The notes: a model not told the origin generated them from the letters alone. A DNA stretch of 64,000 bases from Pectobacterium sp. PL152 (GCA_021907015.1 CP091064.1:3410001-3474000); one strand, 5' to 3'; positions 30,032 through 40,990 are shown, counted from the first letter of the stretch. Numbers and translations are program-made.

Positions 30032-31762
30032 GTGAAGCGATCTGTCTTGTTGTTGGTGGGGGCCATGCTGGCGCCCTATAGCTATAGCGCGCAGGATAAT
30101 GCGGTGTCGTTATCCGTTTCTGGTTTGAATACCGTGCTGGATAACGGCTTACTCAGCGTCGCATTTGGCGAGGATGGCAGCGTGGTGCGTATGGTGACGG
30201 GAGGCAAAAATATCGTCACGAATTTGTCCGGTGCGGCGCGCGATCCGAGCAAAACCCGCAGCGCTTACCTCGATTATTATGTCAACAATGTTCATGCTAA
30301 AGGCGTCAAAGATTTTGTCCCCGAGCGGGTAGAGGTGCTGCGCAACGATCGTGACATGGCGCATGTCGCCTATATCGACGAGCGAGACGGGCTGTTACGG
30401 CTTGAATATCACCTGATTATGCGTCGTGGCGTTAGCGGACTTTACAGCTATGTGGTGGCAGAGAATCGCGGCAGTCAGGACGTTAAAGTCAGTGAATTGC
30501 GTAACGTATACCGCTTCGATCCTGCCCGGTTAGACCATCTCTATAACGGCGATCGTCAGGGTAAACCGCTGCTCTACAGCCAGCTTGAAGCTTCGCCAAA
30601 GGTACAAGATGAAACCTGGCGGCTGCCGGATGGCAGCATCTATTCCAAATATGATTTTGCTGGTTACATGCGTGCCGCGCCTTTCTGGGGTGTTTTCGGT
30701 AATGGCGTTGGGGCGTGGTTGATTCACGGCAATCGGGAGTATTTCTCCGGCGATGCGCTCAAACAGGACTTACTGGTGCATCAGGATGCGATCATTCTGA
30801 ACTACATGACGGGTTCACACTTCGGTACGCCAGATATGGTGGCGCCTCCGGGCTGGAAAAAATTCTACGGCCCGTGGCTGCTGTATATCAATCAGGGCGA
30901 TACCGAGCAGATGCTGGCAGATGCCCGGCGTCAGGCGCTGACGGAAGCCGTCAGTTGGCCGTATCAATGGGTGGACGATTCCCGCTATGTGCGCGATCGC
31001 ACACAGGTTAGCGGACGCGTTGCCAGCCAGCAGCCGGTGACGGTGGTGCTTTCATCATCGATGGATGAGCCGTTTGATGTACAAACCCGTGGGTATTCGT
31101 ATCAGGCAACGACAGACACACAGGGGAATTTTGCGATTTCCCATGTCCGCCCGGGCAATTACCACCTTGCGGTCTACGCCAACAGCGGTACGCAGCCGGG
31201 AATATTGGCAGAACAAACGCTGTCCGTCTCTGGTGATAAACAAGCCCTGTCGGTGATTGTTCTGCCTAAAGCCGAACCCGTTATCTGGGCGATTGGACAA
31301 GCAAATCGGCAGGCGAGTGAATTCCGCTTTGGTAATGAGGCTCGTAATACCCGCTGGCAGCATGAGGTGCCGGCCAATCTGACGTTCGATATTGGCCGCA
31401 GCGACTATCAGCGTGACTGGTATTACGCGCAGACCAAACCGGGAAAATGGGAGATCCGTTTTGCCCTGCAACCTGAGAAGAAAACCTATTTCCTGAACAT
31501 CGCACTGGCGGCCGCGAGCAACAGCGGTATGAGCGAGCCGACCCTGCCACAGCTGGCGGTCGCGGTAAACGGCAGGACGCTGGAAACGCTGACTTACGAG
31601 AACGACAAAACCATTTATCGCGGTGCGCTACAGAGCGGGCGCTATCACCTAGCCCGCATCCCTGTGTCATCCCACTTGCTGAAAAACGGCAACAACACGA
31701 TCACGCTGCAATTAAAAGGCGGCAGCGTGATGTACGACGTAGTGACCTTAAGCGAGGAATAA
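30032..31762 (+). CDS. rhiE: Rhamnogalacturonan lyase, PL4 family (RhiE)
   Basis: Secreted polysaccharide lyase of 576 residues that cleaves the rhamnogalacturonan-I backbone of pectin by beta-elimination. Signal peptide to about residue 20 (cleavage around YSYSA). N-terminal catalytic beta-sandwich (about 25-330), a fibronectin-like carboxypeptidase-regulatory middle domain (about 335-410, YSYQATTDTQGNFAISHVRPG) and a C-terminal carbohydrate-binding jelly roll (about 430-570). Length and order fit RhiE of soft-rot bacteria, normally exported by the Out type II system. The start is GTG 30032 behind GAGGG. Monocistronic, ending at a strong hairpin. Confidence 0.9.
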   Translation: MKRSVLLLVGAMLAPYSYSAQDNAVSLSVSGLNTVLDNGLLSVAFGEDGSVVRMVTGGKNIVTNLSGAARDPSKTRSAYLDYYVNNVHAKGVKDFVPERVEVLRNDRDMAHVAYIDERDGLLRLEYHLIMRRGVSGLYSYVVAENRGSQDVKVSELRNVYRFDPARLDHLYNGDRQGKPLLYSQLEASPKVQDETWRLPDGSIYSKYDFAGYMRAAPFWGVFGNGVGAWLIHGNREYFSGDALKQDLLVHQDAIILNYMTGSHFGTPDMVAPPGWKKFYGPWLLYINQGDTEQMLADARRQALTEAVSWPYQWVDDSRYVRDRTQVSGRVASQQPVTVVLSSSMDEPFDVQTRGYSYQATTDTQGNFAISHVRPGNYHLAVYANSGTQPGILAEQTLSVSGDKQALSVIVLPKAEPVIWAIGQANRQASEFRFGNEARNTRWQHEVPANLTFDIGRSDYQRDWYYAQTKPGKWEIRFALQPEKKTYFLNIALAAASNSGMSEPTLPQLAVAVNGRTLETLTYENDKTIYRGALQSGRYHLARIPVSSHLLKNGNNTITLQLKGGSVMYDVVTLSEE

Positions 31763-31801
31763 ACCGGTTTTAATAACGTGGATCGTTGGAGTCAGAGAAT
31801 A

Positions 31802-31825
31802 ATTGGCCCGCGAAAGCGGGCCAAT
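31802..31825. terminator. Bidirectional hairpin between rhiE and actP
   Basis: ATTGGCCCGC-GAAA-GCGGGCCAAT: a perfect 10-bp stem with a GNRA loop, between convergent genes. T-tracts are poor on both sides, but position and stability fit a shared terminator. Confidence 0.75.
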
Positions 31826-31835
31826 GAGAGGAGGA

Positions 31836-33491
31836 TTAGTGGGAACTGCCTTTTGATGCACCTACGCCGGTTTGTGAGCGGACAAACTGCGCATGGAAGC
31901 GAGCGCGTTCCTGCTGTCCGGCTTCGGAGCGATCGGTGATGGAGAAGAACCAGATACCGATAAACGCGACCAGCATGGAGAAGAGCGCTGGATAATCGTA
32001 AGGATAAATGGGGTGGCGTGACCGAGGATTTTCACCCAGATAGTCGGCCCCAATATCATCAAAACGACAGCCGTCAACAGCCCTGCCCAGCCGCCAATCA
32101 TCGCCCCGCGCGTGGTCAGTTTTGACCAGTACATCGAGATAATAATGATCGGAAAGTTACAACTGGCGGCAATAGAGAATGCCAGCCCGACCATGAAGGC
32201 GATATTCTGTTTCTCAAACAGGATACCGAGTGATATCGCCACGACACCCAGCACCAGCACAGTAATTTTCGACACTCTTAGCTCATCGCGTTCTGTCGCT
32301 GCCCCTTTCTTGATGGCGTTAGCATAGAGATCGTGTGACACGGCAGAAGCGCCCGCCAGCGTCAGACCTGCAACGACCGCCAGAATGGTGGCAAAGGCCA
32401 CGGCGGAGATAAAGCCAAGGAAGAAGTCGCCGCCGACCGCATCAGCCAGATGCACTGCCGCCATGTTATTCCCACCGATGAGTGCGCCTGTGGCGTCCTT
32501 AAACGCAGGATTCGCGCTGACCAGCAGGATGGCACCAAAACCGATGATGAAGGTCAGGAAGTAGAAATAACCCATGAACCCCGTGGCGTAGAACACACTC
32601 TTGCGAGCTTCTTTCGCGTCGCTGACGGTGAAGAAGCGCATCAGAATGTGCGGCAGGCCAGCGGTACCGAACATCAGACCTAACCCGAGGGACAGGGCGG
32701 ATATTGGATCAGAAACCAGCCCGCCGGGGCTCATGATTGCCGCACCTTTCGGGTGGACTACCATTGCCTGTTTGAAGAGTTCGTTAAAGCTGAACCCCAC
32801 GGATTTCATCACCATGACGGCCATGAAGGTGGCGCCGAAGAGCAGCAGGACGGCTTTAATTATCTGTACCCATGTGGTGGCGAGCATGCCGCCAAACATC
32901 ACGTACATCACCATCAAGATACCAACCAGCACCACCGCCACATGGTAGTTGAGGCCGAATAACAGTTCGATGAGCTTCCCTGCGCCCACCATTTGTGCGA
33001 TGAGGTACAGGGCCACAACTACCAGCGACCCACAGGCGGACAGGCTACGGATTGGGCGCTGTTGCAGACGGTAGGAGGCGACGTCAGCAAAGGTATAACG
33101 CCCGAGGTTGCGCAGTCGTTCGGCGATCAGAAACAGAATAATGGGCCAGCCGACCAAAAAGCCGAGTGAGTAGATCAGACCGTCGTAGCCGGAGGTATAG
33201 ACCAGCGCAGAAATCCCGAGGAAGGATGCGGCGGACATATAGTCACCCGCAATTGCCAGCCCATTCTGAAACCGGTAATGCTACCGCCTGCCGTATAATA
33301 ATCGCTACGTGAACGCGTTTTCTTCGATGCCCAGTAGGTGATATACAGCGTACCGCTGACGAATAACAGAAACATCACGATGGCCTGAATATTCAACGGC
33401 TGGCGCTGGACATCCCCGTGAGGGCATCTGCCGCCCATGCAAGCACTGGCAGCGTCAAAAGCCCGAACAGCATCATAAAGCGTATTTTCAT
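31836..33491 (-). CDS. actP: Acetate permease ActP (frameshifted)
   Basis: Sodium:solute symporter importing acetate and related short acids, about 551 residues when repaired. The main frame covers 31862-33238. The N-terminal part reads in other frames with shifts near 33416 (G run) and 33266, and the C-terminus shifts near 32003-32008, after which the protein ends [16 protein letters not shown] at 31836. Each break is mended by one base. Start ATG 33491 gives signal-like [20 protein letters not shown]. Its start overlaps the yjcH stop (AATGA), the usual order of acs-yjcH-actP. Confidence 0.9.
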
Positions 33492-33797
33492 TGCTTTACC
33501 TCATCCAGTAACTGTTTGGTCAGACGATCGAATTCACCGTTGGCGCGATACACGTAAATGCCTGTCAGAATGAAGGAGATCGCAATCAATCCCACTCAAT
33601 CGGAATGCCGCGGGTAATGCTGGAACCTGGGCTGATAGGCGTTCCCAGCCAGCCAGGCGCAAAGGCGATGAGCAGGATAAAACCCACATAAAGCACCAGC
33701 ATGATCAGCGAGAGAAAAACAGCGAAACGCTGCCGTTTGTTGACCAGTTCTCTGAATAAGGGTGACTTTCAATCCGTTGATAAATGGCATCATTCAT
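33488..33797 (-). CDS. yjcH: YjcH inner membrane protein (frameshifted)
   Basis: DUF485 small membrane protein of about 103 residues, always paired with ActP. Start ATG 33797 ([13 protein letters not shown]) behind GGAGACT. Two membrane helices are visible after repair. Frameshifts lie near 33766 (one T missing in [14 protein letters not shown]) and near 33590 (one G missing in GIPIEWGLIAISF). It ends [15 protein letters not shown] with the stop overlapping actP. Confidence 0.88.
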
Positions 33798-33922
33798 CGT
33801 AAGTCTCCAGTAATCTGTAAGGTTGAGTATTGCCGCGACGACGCCGCCTGATTTATCGCCAGCCACATCCCCGCAAGCCACGTCATGGCTTACGGGAATG
33901 AAGAGAGCGGTGGGTCAGAGGG

Positions 33923-35878
33923 TTATTGAGAGGCGGTACTCATGGCCTGCTTTTCTTCGAGCAGTTTTTCGACGACGCCAGGATCGGCCAGCGTTGAGGT
34001 ATCCCCCAGATTGCTGGTGTCACCGGCGGCGATCTTACGCAAAATACGACGCATGATTTTGCCAGATCGCGTTTTTGGTAAAGAGTCAGTCCAGTGCAGG
34101 ATATCTGGGGTTGCAATCGGGCCGATTTCCTTACGTACCCAGTTGCGAACCTCTGTATACAGCTCGCTGGACGGCTCTTCGCCGTGGTTCAGCGTGATGT
34201 AGGCGTAAATAGCCTGCCCTTTCATATGGTGCGGAATGCCGACCACGGCTGCTTCGGCAATTTTTGGATGGGCAACGAGCGCCGATTCGATTTCCGCCGT
34301 CCCCAGACGATGCCGGAAACGTTCAGCACGTCGTCGACGCGACCCGTGATCCAGTAATAGCCATCTTCGTCACGGCGCGCGCCGTCACCGCTGAAATACA
34401 TGCCTTTGAAGGTGGAAAAGTAGGTTTGTTCAAAGCGATCGTGATCGCCAAACAGGGTTCGTGCCTGACCTGGCCAGGAATCCACGATGACCAGATTGCC
34501 TTCCGCGGTGCCTTCCTGTGGGTTGCCGAGGTTATCGACGAGCGCAGGCTGTACGCCGAAGAATGGGCGCGTCGCGGAGCCGGCTTTCGCTTCAATCGCG
34601 CCGGGCAGAGGGGTGATCATGAAGCCGCCCGTCTCTGTTTGCCACCAGGTATCGACGATAGGACACTTACCATTGCCGATTTTGTTGAAATACCACTCCC
34701 AGGCTTCCGGGTTGATCGGCTCACCGACGGAACCCATGATCCGAAGTGATTCACGCGATGTCCCTTCGATTGCTTTATCACCTTCAGCCATCAGCGCGCG
34801 GATTGCGGTGGGGGCGGTGTAGAGAATGTTGACCTGATGCTTATCGACCACTTGCGCCATACGTCTTGCGTCCGGCCAGGTTGGTACACCTTCAAACATT
34901 AGCGTAATCGCCCCGCATGCCAGCGGACCATACAGCAGGTAGCTGTGCCCCGTCACCCAGCCAACGTCTGCCGTACACCAGTAAATGTCGCCAGGATGGT
35001 AGTCGAAGACATACTTGAAGGTCAGTGCAGCATAAACCAGATAGCCACCCGTGGTGTGCAATACGCCCTTAGGTTTACCCGTTGAGCCCGACGTATAAAG
35101 GATAAAGAGCGGATCTTCCGCATTCATCTCTTCTGGCGGGCAGTGGTCGTCTGCTTTTTCAACCAGATCGTGCCACCACAGATCGCGACCCTCCTTCCAT
35201 TCACCGATTTTACCCGTACGACGGAAAACGATGACGCTGGAAATGGTGGTGACGTTTGGGTTTTTAACGCTTCATCAATATTCTTCTTCAGCGGAATCAC
35301 ACGTCCGGCGCGTACGCCTTCATCGGCGGTAATAACCAGCTTGGCGCTGGAATCGATGATACGCCCAGAAATGGCTTCAGGAGAGAACCCCGAAGATCAC
35401 CGAGTGAATGGCACCGATTCTGGCACAGGCCAGCATCGCCACGGCCGCTTCCGGCACCATCGGCATATAAATGGCAACGACATCGCCTTTTTGACGCCCT
35501 GTGACTTCAGCACATTGGCGAAGCGGCATACGGATTGATGCAGCTCTCGATAGGTGACTTTTTGCTTTCTGTCGTGTCATCACCTTCCCAGATGATGGCG
35601 GTTTGATCGCCACGCTCGGCCAGATGGCGATCCAGGCAGTTCGCTGCCACGTTTAGCGTACCGTCTTCAAACCAGCGAATACTGATATGGCCAGGGTCGA
35701 ATGAGGTGTTCTTGATCGTTTTATAGGGTTTGATCCAATCAACGATCTTTCCCTGCTCACCCCAAAAGGCAGCGGGATCGTCAACGGACAGCCGATACAT
35801 ATCTTCGTATTGCTGGGCATTTATCAGTGCATTTTCCGCAATTGCGGCGGGAATGGTGTGTTTATTATGTTGTGTCAT
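33923..35878 (-). CDS. acs: Acetyl-CoA synthetase (frameshifted)
   Basis: AMP-forming acetate-CoA ligase, about 652 residues, the same length as E. coli Acs. The adenylate-forming P-loop motif [18 protein letters not shown] and the C-terminal acetylation-site motif [15 protein letters not shown] are both present. At least six single-base breaks split it, near 34305-34317, 35265, 35380-35390 (two), 35487 and 35565, mostly in A or G runs on the coding strand. Start ATG 35878 follows AAGGAGAAGCGCT. It feeds scavenged acetate to acetyl-CoA with yjcH-actP downstream (126 bp gap). A CRP-like site upstream fits catabolite control. Confidence 0.92.
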
Positions 35879-36776
35879 AGCGCTTCTCCTTAAACATGTT
35901 AATGCTATGTCAAATAATGGTTAATTGTAGTTAACTGGTTATCTTTGTTTCTTTTTTGCGCGATTGATCACGCATTGCAGGAAAAGCAGTGAGGCGTTAC
36001 TTAAAAGATAGTCTTTTGGTTCAGAAAACGGGCATTTTTTCGTGGTAGCCAAAACGCGAGAAGTGATGTATGTCACAATATGGCAGTCAGCAGAATTATC
36101 TATGCTGTTATAATGTCATTAACGATCAATTCATTGTTTTCAATAGATTATATCTATTGTTATCAAGTTTTGATCGCCCTTTACGATCAAAGGGCATAAA
36201 GATCCCGCTTATTCAGCCGATAGTAAAAACCCCGTTCAGAGTATATTTCTACGTGAGCTAGCTATTTAGCGCGTTCACCTGTGGTCCATCTGTTGAAATT
36301 TTGTTTCACTTGTTAATTATATGTAGGCTATTAATGAAATAGATTTATCTGATTATCAACGGGCAGATAAGTGTGAATAATCTACACCCTAGGCGGGTTC
36401 CACAGCACAGATGTGGGCCTTCTTAAAAGGGTAAAGATGCCGTGTGCTAGCCGCTGACAAAAGAAAAATGAAGTGTTATTTTTGTGTCTTATTCAGAAAT
36501 ATTCGGTTTCCAAAATAAATAACATAGATACACCCCAAACATCACTGACGCTGACTAAGGCGGCAGATGTTTGAGCCCCGGTAGCCTGAGAACGTGTAAA
36601 CAGTTCCGGTTAGCGAAATTCACTATTTTCATTAGGTGACTTTCTGGGGTGGGGAAGAACACTATTAGTCCGGAAACCTTTTAAATTCCGGTAGGTTGAT
36701 TGCTTATCAATGGTGCGCCGTGAGGTCATGGCGCGCTGTGAGATATCTTTTTACATAGCATGATGCAGAGGAAACA
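35879..36776. other. Long intergenic region upstream of acs
   Basis: About 900 bp between divergent acs and the PAS-like gene. It contains the CRP-like site at 36062-36077 and a hairpin GCCCTTT-ACGATC-AAAGGGC at 36176-36195. A 63-codon open frame at 36070-36261 has no ribosome site and low-complexity content, so I do not call it a gene. The part after 36280 is AT-rich with no feature I can name. Confidence 0.5.
36062..36077. promoter_or_regulatory. CRP-like binding site upstream of acs
   Basis: AGTGA-TGTATG-TCACA matches the CRP consensus TGTGA-N6-TCACA at nine of ten arm positions. It is 184 bp upstream of acs. Acetate scavenging by acs-actP is CRP-activated in E. coli, so the assignment is plausible. 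Confidence 0.6.
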
Positions 36777-37169
36777 ATGAGTCTGATATTTGGCCGGAAT
36801 GAAATTTTAGGCATGCTTTCTCAACCAGTTCAGAACGATCGGCGTGCTGTGGCGGTGATTGACGAAAAGTGTAAGGTCGTTTGCGCGAATTCTGCTTTCA
36901 ACGCCCATTTTGGATTGCGTGCTGAAATGAATACGCCCGTCTCAATTGATGATGTGCTGCCTATCAACGTGAAGTTCGCCTATCACGACTTTATAACGAA
37001 TTCCAACGTGTTAAGTACGCGAGTGGTCTCGGATTTGTTGTCTGATGGCTTTACTAAAAAGCAGTTAAGTACGCTGTCTTTTTCTAAGCTGAACGTTGAA
37101 AACCGGGTGCTTTCTTTGCTGATCCTGAACCAGGATACGGTTGAGCCTTCGGCAAATCTGGCGTCATAA
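36777..37169 (+). CDS. Small PAS-like protein, function unknown
   Basis: Protein of 130 residues with a strong ribosome site (CAGAGGAAACA before ATG). Residues about 22-100 look like a stand-alone PAS fold, beginning VAVIDEKCKVVCANSAFNAHFG, the usual PAS opening of two strands and a helix. No output domain, membrane segment or DNA-binding motif is visible. It is isolated by long AT-rich gaps on both sides, so it is probably transcribed alone. It may bind a ligand or a partner kinase; that is speculation. Confidence 0.65.
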   Translation: MSLIFGRNEILGMLSQPVQNDRRAVAVIDEKCKVVCANSAFNAHFGLRAEMNTPVSIDDVLPINVKFAYHDFITNSNVLSTRVVSDLLSDGFTKKQLSTLSFSKLNVENRVLSLLILNQDTVEPSANLAS

Positions 37170-37905
37170 GCTTGCATAATCGTAGATTATCCGGCCGGAA
37201 GACTAGAGATGTGTATTTTCCAGTGGAAAATAACGACCAAAGAAAAATTGTTGCTATTAATAACGCGCTTATTGCTAATTTAGCACCGCTTTTTCAACAG
37301 CAACCGATTGCGTAGGTTATTCTCTGATAACCACTTGCGGCCAGCAGGACGATAAAGTCGCGCCGATTTTTCGTGAATGAAGAATGAAAGACGTTCTTTA
37401 TTAACTGCGATAATGTTAAAAGTTAATAAAAATAGAGGGTTATATATTTTATTGCATATAATATGCCTCTTTAAAATAAACAGCGAAACGTTTCGATACA
37501 ATCTTGCTCTCCTCCATGCCTATTCCCTTTTCCTTTTGCCTTCTCACATATTATTCCCTTAAACATTAGGGTTTATTAAACCTTGATAAGAAGCTCTTAA
37601 AATTTTCTTTATTTTTAGCGTGTTGAATCTTAAAAGATGACAAATGGATAAGTAGACTCTCGTCTAATTACTGATGAGGTTAGGCCAATATAGCCTTTGT
37701 CGGCATATAGCACTTTTTGATAAAAATGACGTCAGTTTTTATTGGCAATGACAGTGGTTTACCCATATCGACAACGTATTTTCCGCAATAATTCTGATTC
37801 CAGACGCATTATTTCAATTATTTTTCGATTTTCAGTTCCCCTTTTTACTCCCCCAATTGGCATAGCTTCTGAAAACAGCGTTTCTTATGCGATAGGGGAT
37901 AAATA
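37170..37905. other. AT-rich intergenic region
   Basis: About 735 bp without a credible gene. A 61-codon frame at 37377-37562 lacks a ribosome site and is rejected. A small hairpin GGTTAT-N6-ATAACC lies at 37315-37332. The last 250 bp must hold the promoter of the TonB receptor gene, but I cannot identify a clear Fur box or sigma recognition motif in it. Confidence 0.45.
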
Positions 37906-40299
37906 ATGGTTAAATTCCGTACCCACCTGTTAGCGCGTGCTTTACGTGCTGGGGTACTTGGGGCATCGTTTGCCTCAGTGCTGCCAATGGCGGCGGTCTA
38001 TGCTGCATCTGCGGCGCCAGTCCAACAATATGCAGTGTCGTCCGGCCCGCTCAATCAGGTGCTCAATCAATTTGCCCAACAGGCTGGTGTATTACTTTCT
38101 TACGATCCGGCATTGGTCGCGGGTAAACGCGGTGCGGGGTTGCAGGGAAACTACAGCGTAGAGCAGGGTTTCCAGCAGATTCTCAGCAGCAGTGGCCTCA
38201 GTGCACAGTACAGTGCCGATGGCAGCGTGACGCTGGTACAACGCACAGTGAGTGAGCCTGTACCCGTTACTGCACCGGTACCTGCTAAAAACGATCGGAT
38301 CGTTGTCACTGCTCCACCGAATACCGCGATGAAGCTGGATGTGCCGATTTCAGAAACGCCACGTGCGGTGGCGGTTGTCACGGAAAAACAGATCGAAGAG
38401 CGCGGGGCGCAAAAGATCGATCAGGCGCTGCGCTATAGCAGCGGCATTCTCGCGACGCCATACGGGCCGGACAATAAAGCCGAATGGGTGACGATTCGTG
38501 GATTTAGCGATCAGTCACGGTTCCAGAATGGTCTGGCGACGCTGAATGAAGACGGGTTCTACGGCCAGCAGATTGAGCCGTTCGGCGTCGAGCGTATCGA
38601 AGTCCTGAAAGGCCCCGCCTCCGTTCTGTACGGGCAAAACCCGCCGGGCGGTCTGGTTAACGTCATCACCAAACGACCAACGCGTTTGCCGCAGGGGAAA
38701 GTCGAGCTGGAATATGGCTCTAACGATTATCGCCATCTGGCCGTCGACAGTGCGGGTCCGTTAAACGATGACGGCTCGGTGCTGTATCGGGTTGTTGCGC
38801 TAGCGCGTGACACCTCGGGCGAGATGGATTTCTCGAAGAGCAAGCGCTTTTATCTGGCACCGAGCGTCACGTTCCTCGGAGAAGACACGGAACTGACCGT
38901 ATTAGCCAGCTACATGGATACGAAATCCGACACAACCAACGGCTTTAAGCTGCCGTACGGGACATTACATGGCACACCATTTGGCAAAGTCGGCTATAAA
39001 ACGTCGCTGGGCGAACCGGGGTTGAACCGCCACGATACTCGGCAATTCAACCTGGGCTATGAGTTCACGCATCACCTGAACGATACCTGGACGTTCCACC
39101 AGAATGTGAATTACACCTATCTGAATTTGGATCTGCGCAATGCTTATGCGATAAGGATGGAGGATGAGCGCTACGCCAACCGTGGGCTGACCTACCGTGA
39201 CGGCTTTGCGCAAAATTGGGCTACCGATAACCGTTTAGTGGGCGAATGGCGGTGGGAAGACATTGAAAATACCTTACTGCTCGGGTTCGATTATCGTCGT
39301 GCCAATACACGAAGCCATGATGCTGATTTATCCCCTTATAATTCAACAAAATACCAGTTCATCAATAACCCGATTGATATTTTCAACCCAGTCTACGGCA
39401 ACTATACGCTGAATGACGATCAACTCTCTTACCATCGTTCCGGTCGCCATCAGAATGGTTACTATATCCAGAACCAGATCAAATATGACGATCGTTTGAT
39501 CTTCTTGCTGGGTGGGCGTTACGACCAGTCAAAATCACGTACACAAAATGAAATCATGGGGATTGATTCCCGCACGGATGATGCCAAGTTTACGAAGTCC
39601 GCGGGTGTGATATATCTGTTTGATAACGGGGTTTCGCCTTATATCAGCTATGCAGAGTCTTTCCTGCCTATCGCTGATTACGATGCATCAGGACGGCAAT
39701 ATAAACCGACTATGGGCAAGCAAACCGAGGTGGGCGTTAAGTACACTCCGAGTGGGTTTAATGGCTATGCCTCAGCTGCCGTTTTCAATCTGAATCAGGA
39801 CAATATCCTGACTACAGATATCGATAACCCTATTCGTCGGGTGCAAGCGGGTGAAGCACGTTCTCGTGGCGTTGAGTTAGAATTGAGCGGCGAGGTGTAT
39901 TCCGGCCTCTCAGTGACAGCCAACTACACGTACAACAAAGTGGAGACAACGAAGTCCGGAACCGTGGGAGAAGTTGGAAAACGTCTGGCGGGCTTGCCGT
40001 TGCATAGCGCGTCCGCATGGGCAACTTATGCTTTCTCTGGCCCACTTGAGGGGCTGACCGTGGGTAGCGGCGTACGTTACGTTGGGAGTTCATTCGGCGA
40101 TAAAATTGAAAGCCGAAATTTGAAAGTACCTGCTTATACGCTGTGGGATGCGATGATTGCCTATGATTTCAGCAAGGACTGGCGCGTGCAGGTTAATGCC
40201 ACCAACCTGACAAACCGTGAGTATGTTAGCGCGTGTGATTTCTGGTGCTACTACGGTGAAGGCCGTAACGTTAGCGCGAACGTCAGCTATCGCTGGTAA
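37906..40299 (+). CDS. TonB-dependent siderophore receptor with STN domain
   Basis: Outer-membrane receptor of 797 residues. Signal peptide to about residue 33 (AVYAASA). An STN signalling domain (about 40-115, LNQVLNQFAQQAGVLLSYDP) is followed by a TonB-box-like stretch (DRIVVTA), a plug (about 145-260, VERIEVLKGPASVLYGQNPP) and a 22-strand barrel ending in aromatic SYRW. The class is FpvA/FoxA-like ferric-siderophore transducers; the ligand cannot be told. The STN domain implies cell-surface signalling through the FecI/FecR-like pair encoded downstream. Intact, ending at a rho-independent terminator. Confidence 0.9.
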   Translation: MVKFRTHLLARALRAGVLGASFASVLPMAAVYAASAAPVQQYAVSSGPLNQVLNQFAQQAGVLLSYDPALVAGKRGAGLQGNYSVEQGFQQILSSSGLSAQYSADGSVTLVQRTVSEPVPVTAPVPAKNDRIVVTAPPNTAMKLDVPISETPRAVAVVTEKQIEERGAQKIDQALRYSSGILATPYGPDNKAEWVTIRGFSDQSRFQNGLATLNEDGFYGQQIEPFGVERIEVLKGPASVLYGQNPPGGLVNVITKRPTRLPQGKVELEYGSNDYRHLAVDSAGPLNDDGSVLYRVVALARDTSGEMDFSKSKRFYLAPSVTFLGEDTELTVLASYMDTKSDTTNGFKLPYGTLHGTPFGKVGYKTSLGEPGLNRHDTRQFNLGYEFTHHLNDTWTFHQNVNYTYLNLDLRNAYAIRMEDERYANRGLTYRDGFAQNWATDNRLVGEWRWEDIENTLLLGFDYRRANTRSHDADLSPYNSTKYQFINNPIDIFNPVYGNYTLNDDQLSYHRSGRHQNGYYIQNQIKYDDRLIFLLGGRYDQSKSRTQNEIMGIDSRTDDAKFTKSAGVIYLFDNGVSPYISYAESFLPIADYDASGRQYKPTMGKQTEVGVKYTPSGFNGYASAAVFNLNQDNILTTDIDNPIRRVQAGEARSRGVELELSGEVYSGLSVTANYTYNKVETTKSGTVGEVGKRLAGLPLHSASAWATYAFSGPLEGLTVGSGVRYVGSSFGDKIESRNLKVPAYTLWDAMIAYDFSKDWRVQVNATNLTNREYVSACDFWCYYGEGRNVSANVSYRW

Positions 40300-40320
40300 T
40301 CTCCCGTCTCAAACATCACT

Positions 40321-40347
40321 AAAAGAAGCCCTAGGGCTTCTTTTTTG
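40321..40347 (+). terminator. Rho-independent terminator after receptor
   Basis: AAAAGAAGCCC-TA-GGGCTTCTTTT followed by more T: an 11-bp near-perfect stem with a T-tract, 22 bp after the receptor stop. Confidence 0.9.
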
Positions 40348-40421
40348 TATTAATGCCTGCAATGTCCTTATTTTTACCGCAATCCGCTCCATAGACGTGA
40401 ATAGTCGTTGACTTTGCTTTT

Positions 40422-40440
40422 AATGATAATGAAAATCATT
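40422..40440. promoter_or_regulatory. Fur-like box upstream of sigma factor
   Basis: AATGATAATGAAAATCATT resembles the 19-bp Fur box GATAATGATAATCATTATC and contains the ATGATAAT and ATCATT elements. It lies 15 bp before the sigma factor start, so iron-replete Fur should silence it. Confidence 0.7.
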
Positions 40441-40454
40441 TCATTGCTGTCACA

Positions 40455-40990
40455 TTGAGCGAATACCGTGAAAAGTCCGCCGTTGTCTGCCCCAATCAGC
40501 CTGAAACCTTAAACGTTCAGCAGATTTATCATGATCATCATGCCTGGTTACAGGCGTGGTTGCGTCGGCGTTTGGGATGTTCACAGCAGGCAGCAGATCT
40601 GGCACAGGATACGTTTCTACGTTTGATTTGCCAGAATCAGACCGATCGTATCCGTGAACCTCGCGCCTGGCTGACGACCGTGGCTCATGGGCTGATGGTG
40701 AATCACTGGCGGCGTAAAGATATCGAGAATGCCTATCTTCAGGTGCTGGCAGAGCAGGAGTTTCATTTTTCCCCCTCGCTGGAGCAGCAGGCGATGGTGG
40801 TTGATGCGCTGTTGGCTATCGATCAGATGCTGGCTACTTTGCCCGGCAAAGTGCGTCAGGCATTCTTGCTGGTGCATCTTGACGGTTTAACCTATCGACA
40901 GGTCGCTGAACAATTAGCCGTTTCCGAGCGGATGGTAAAAAATATATGGCACAGGCGATGCTGAATTGTCTATTGTGTCAGGACTTATGA
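40455..40990 (+). CDS. FecI-like ECF sigma factor (frameshift near end)
   Basis: ECF sigma factor, about 178 residues. Region 2 spans about residues 25-90 (AADLAQDTFLRLICQ) and region 4 about 120-175 (LPGKVRQAFLLVHLDGLTYR). The open frame stops early at 40964. Restoring one A in the A-run near 40938-40943 extends it as VKKYMAQAMLNCLLCQDL to a stop at 40988-40990, where it overlaps the next gene as FecI-FecR pairs do. No in-frame ATG exists near the start; TTG 40455 is the only candidate I find. It probably directs transcription of the receptor gene. Confidence 0.85.

Noticed and set aside
31836-35878. Real decay of the acetate operon
   Set aside because: Every break is in or next to a homopolymer run and all catalytic motifs are intact, so sequencing error is more likely.
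36070-36261. 63-residue open frame
   Set aside because: No ribosome site, low-complexity composition, and it overlaps the CRP-like site.
37377-37562. 61-residue open frame
   Set aside because: AT-rich random frame with no ribosome site.
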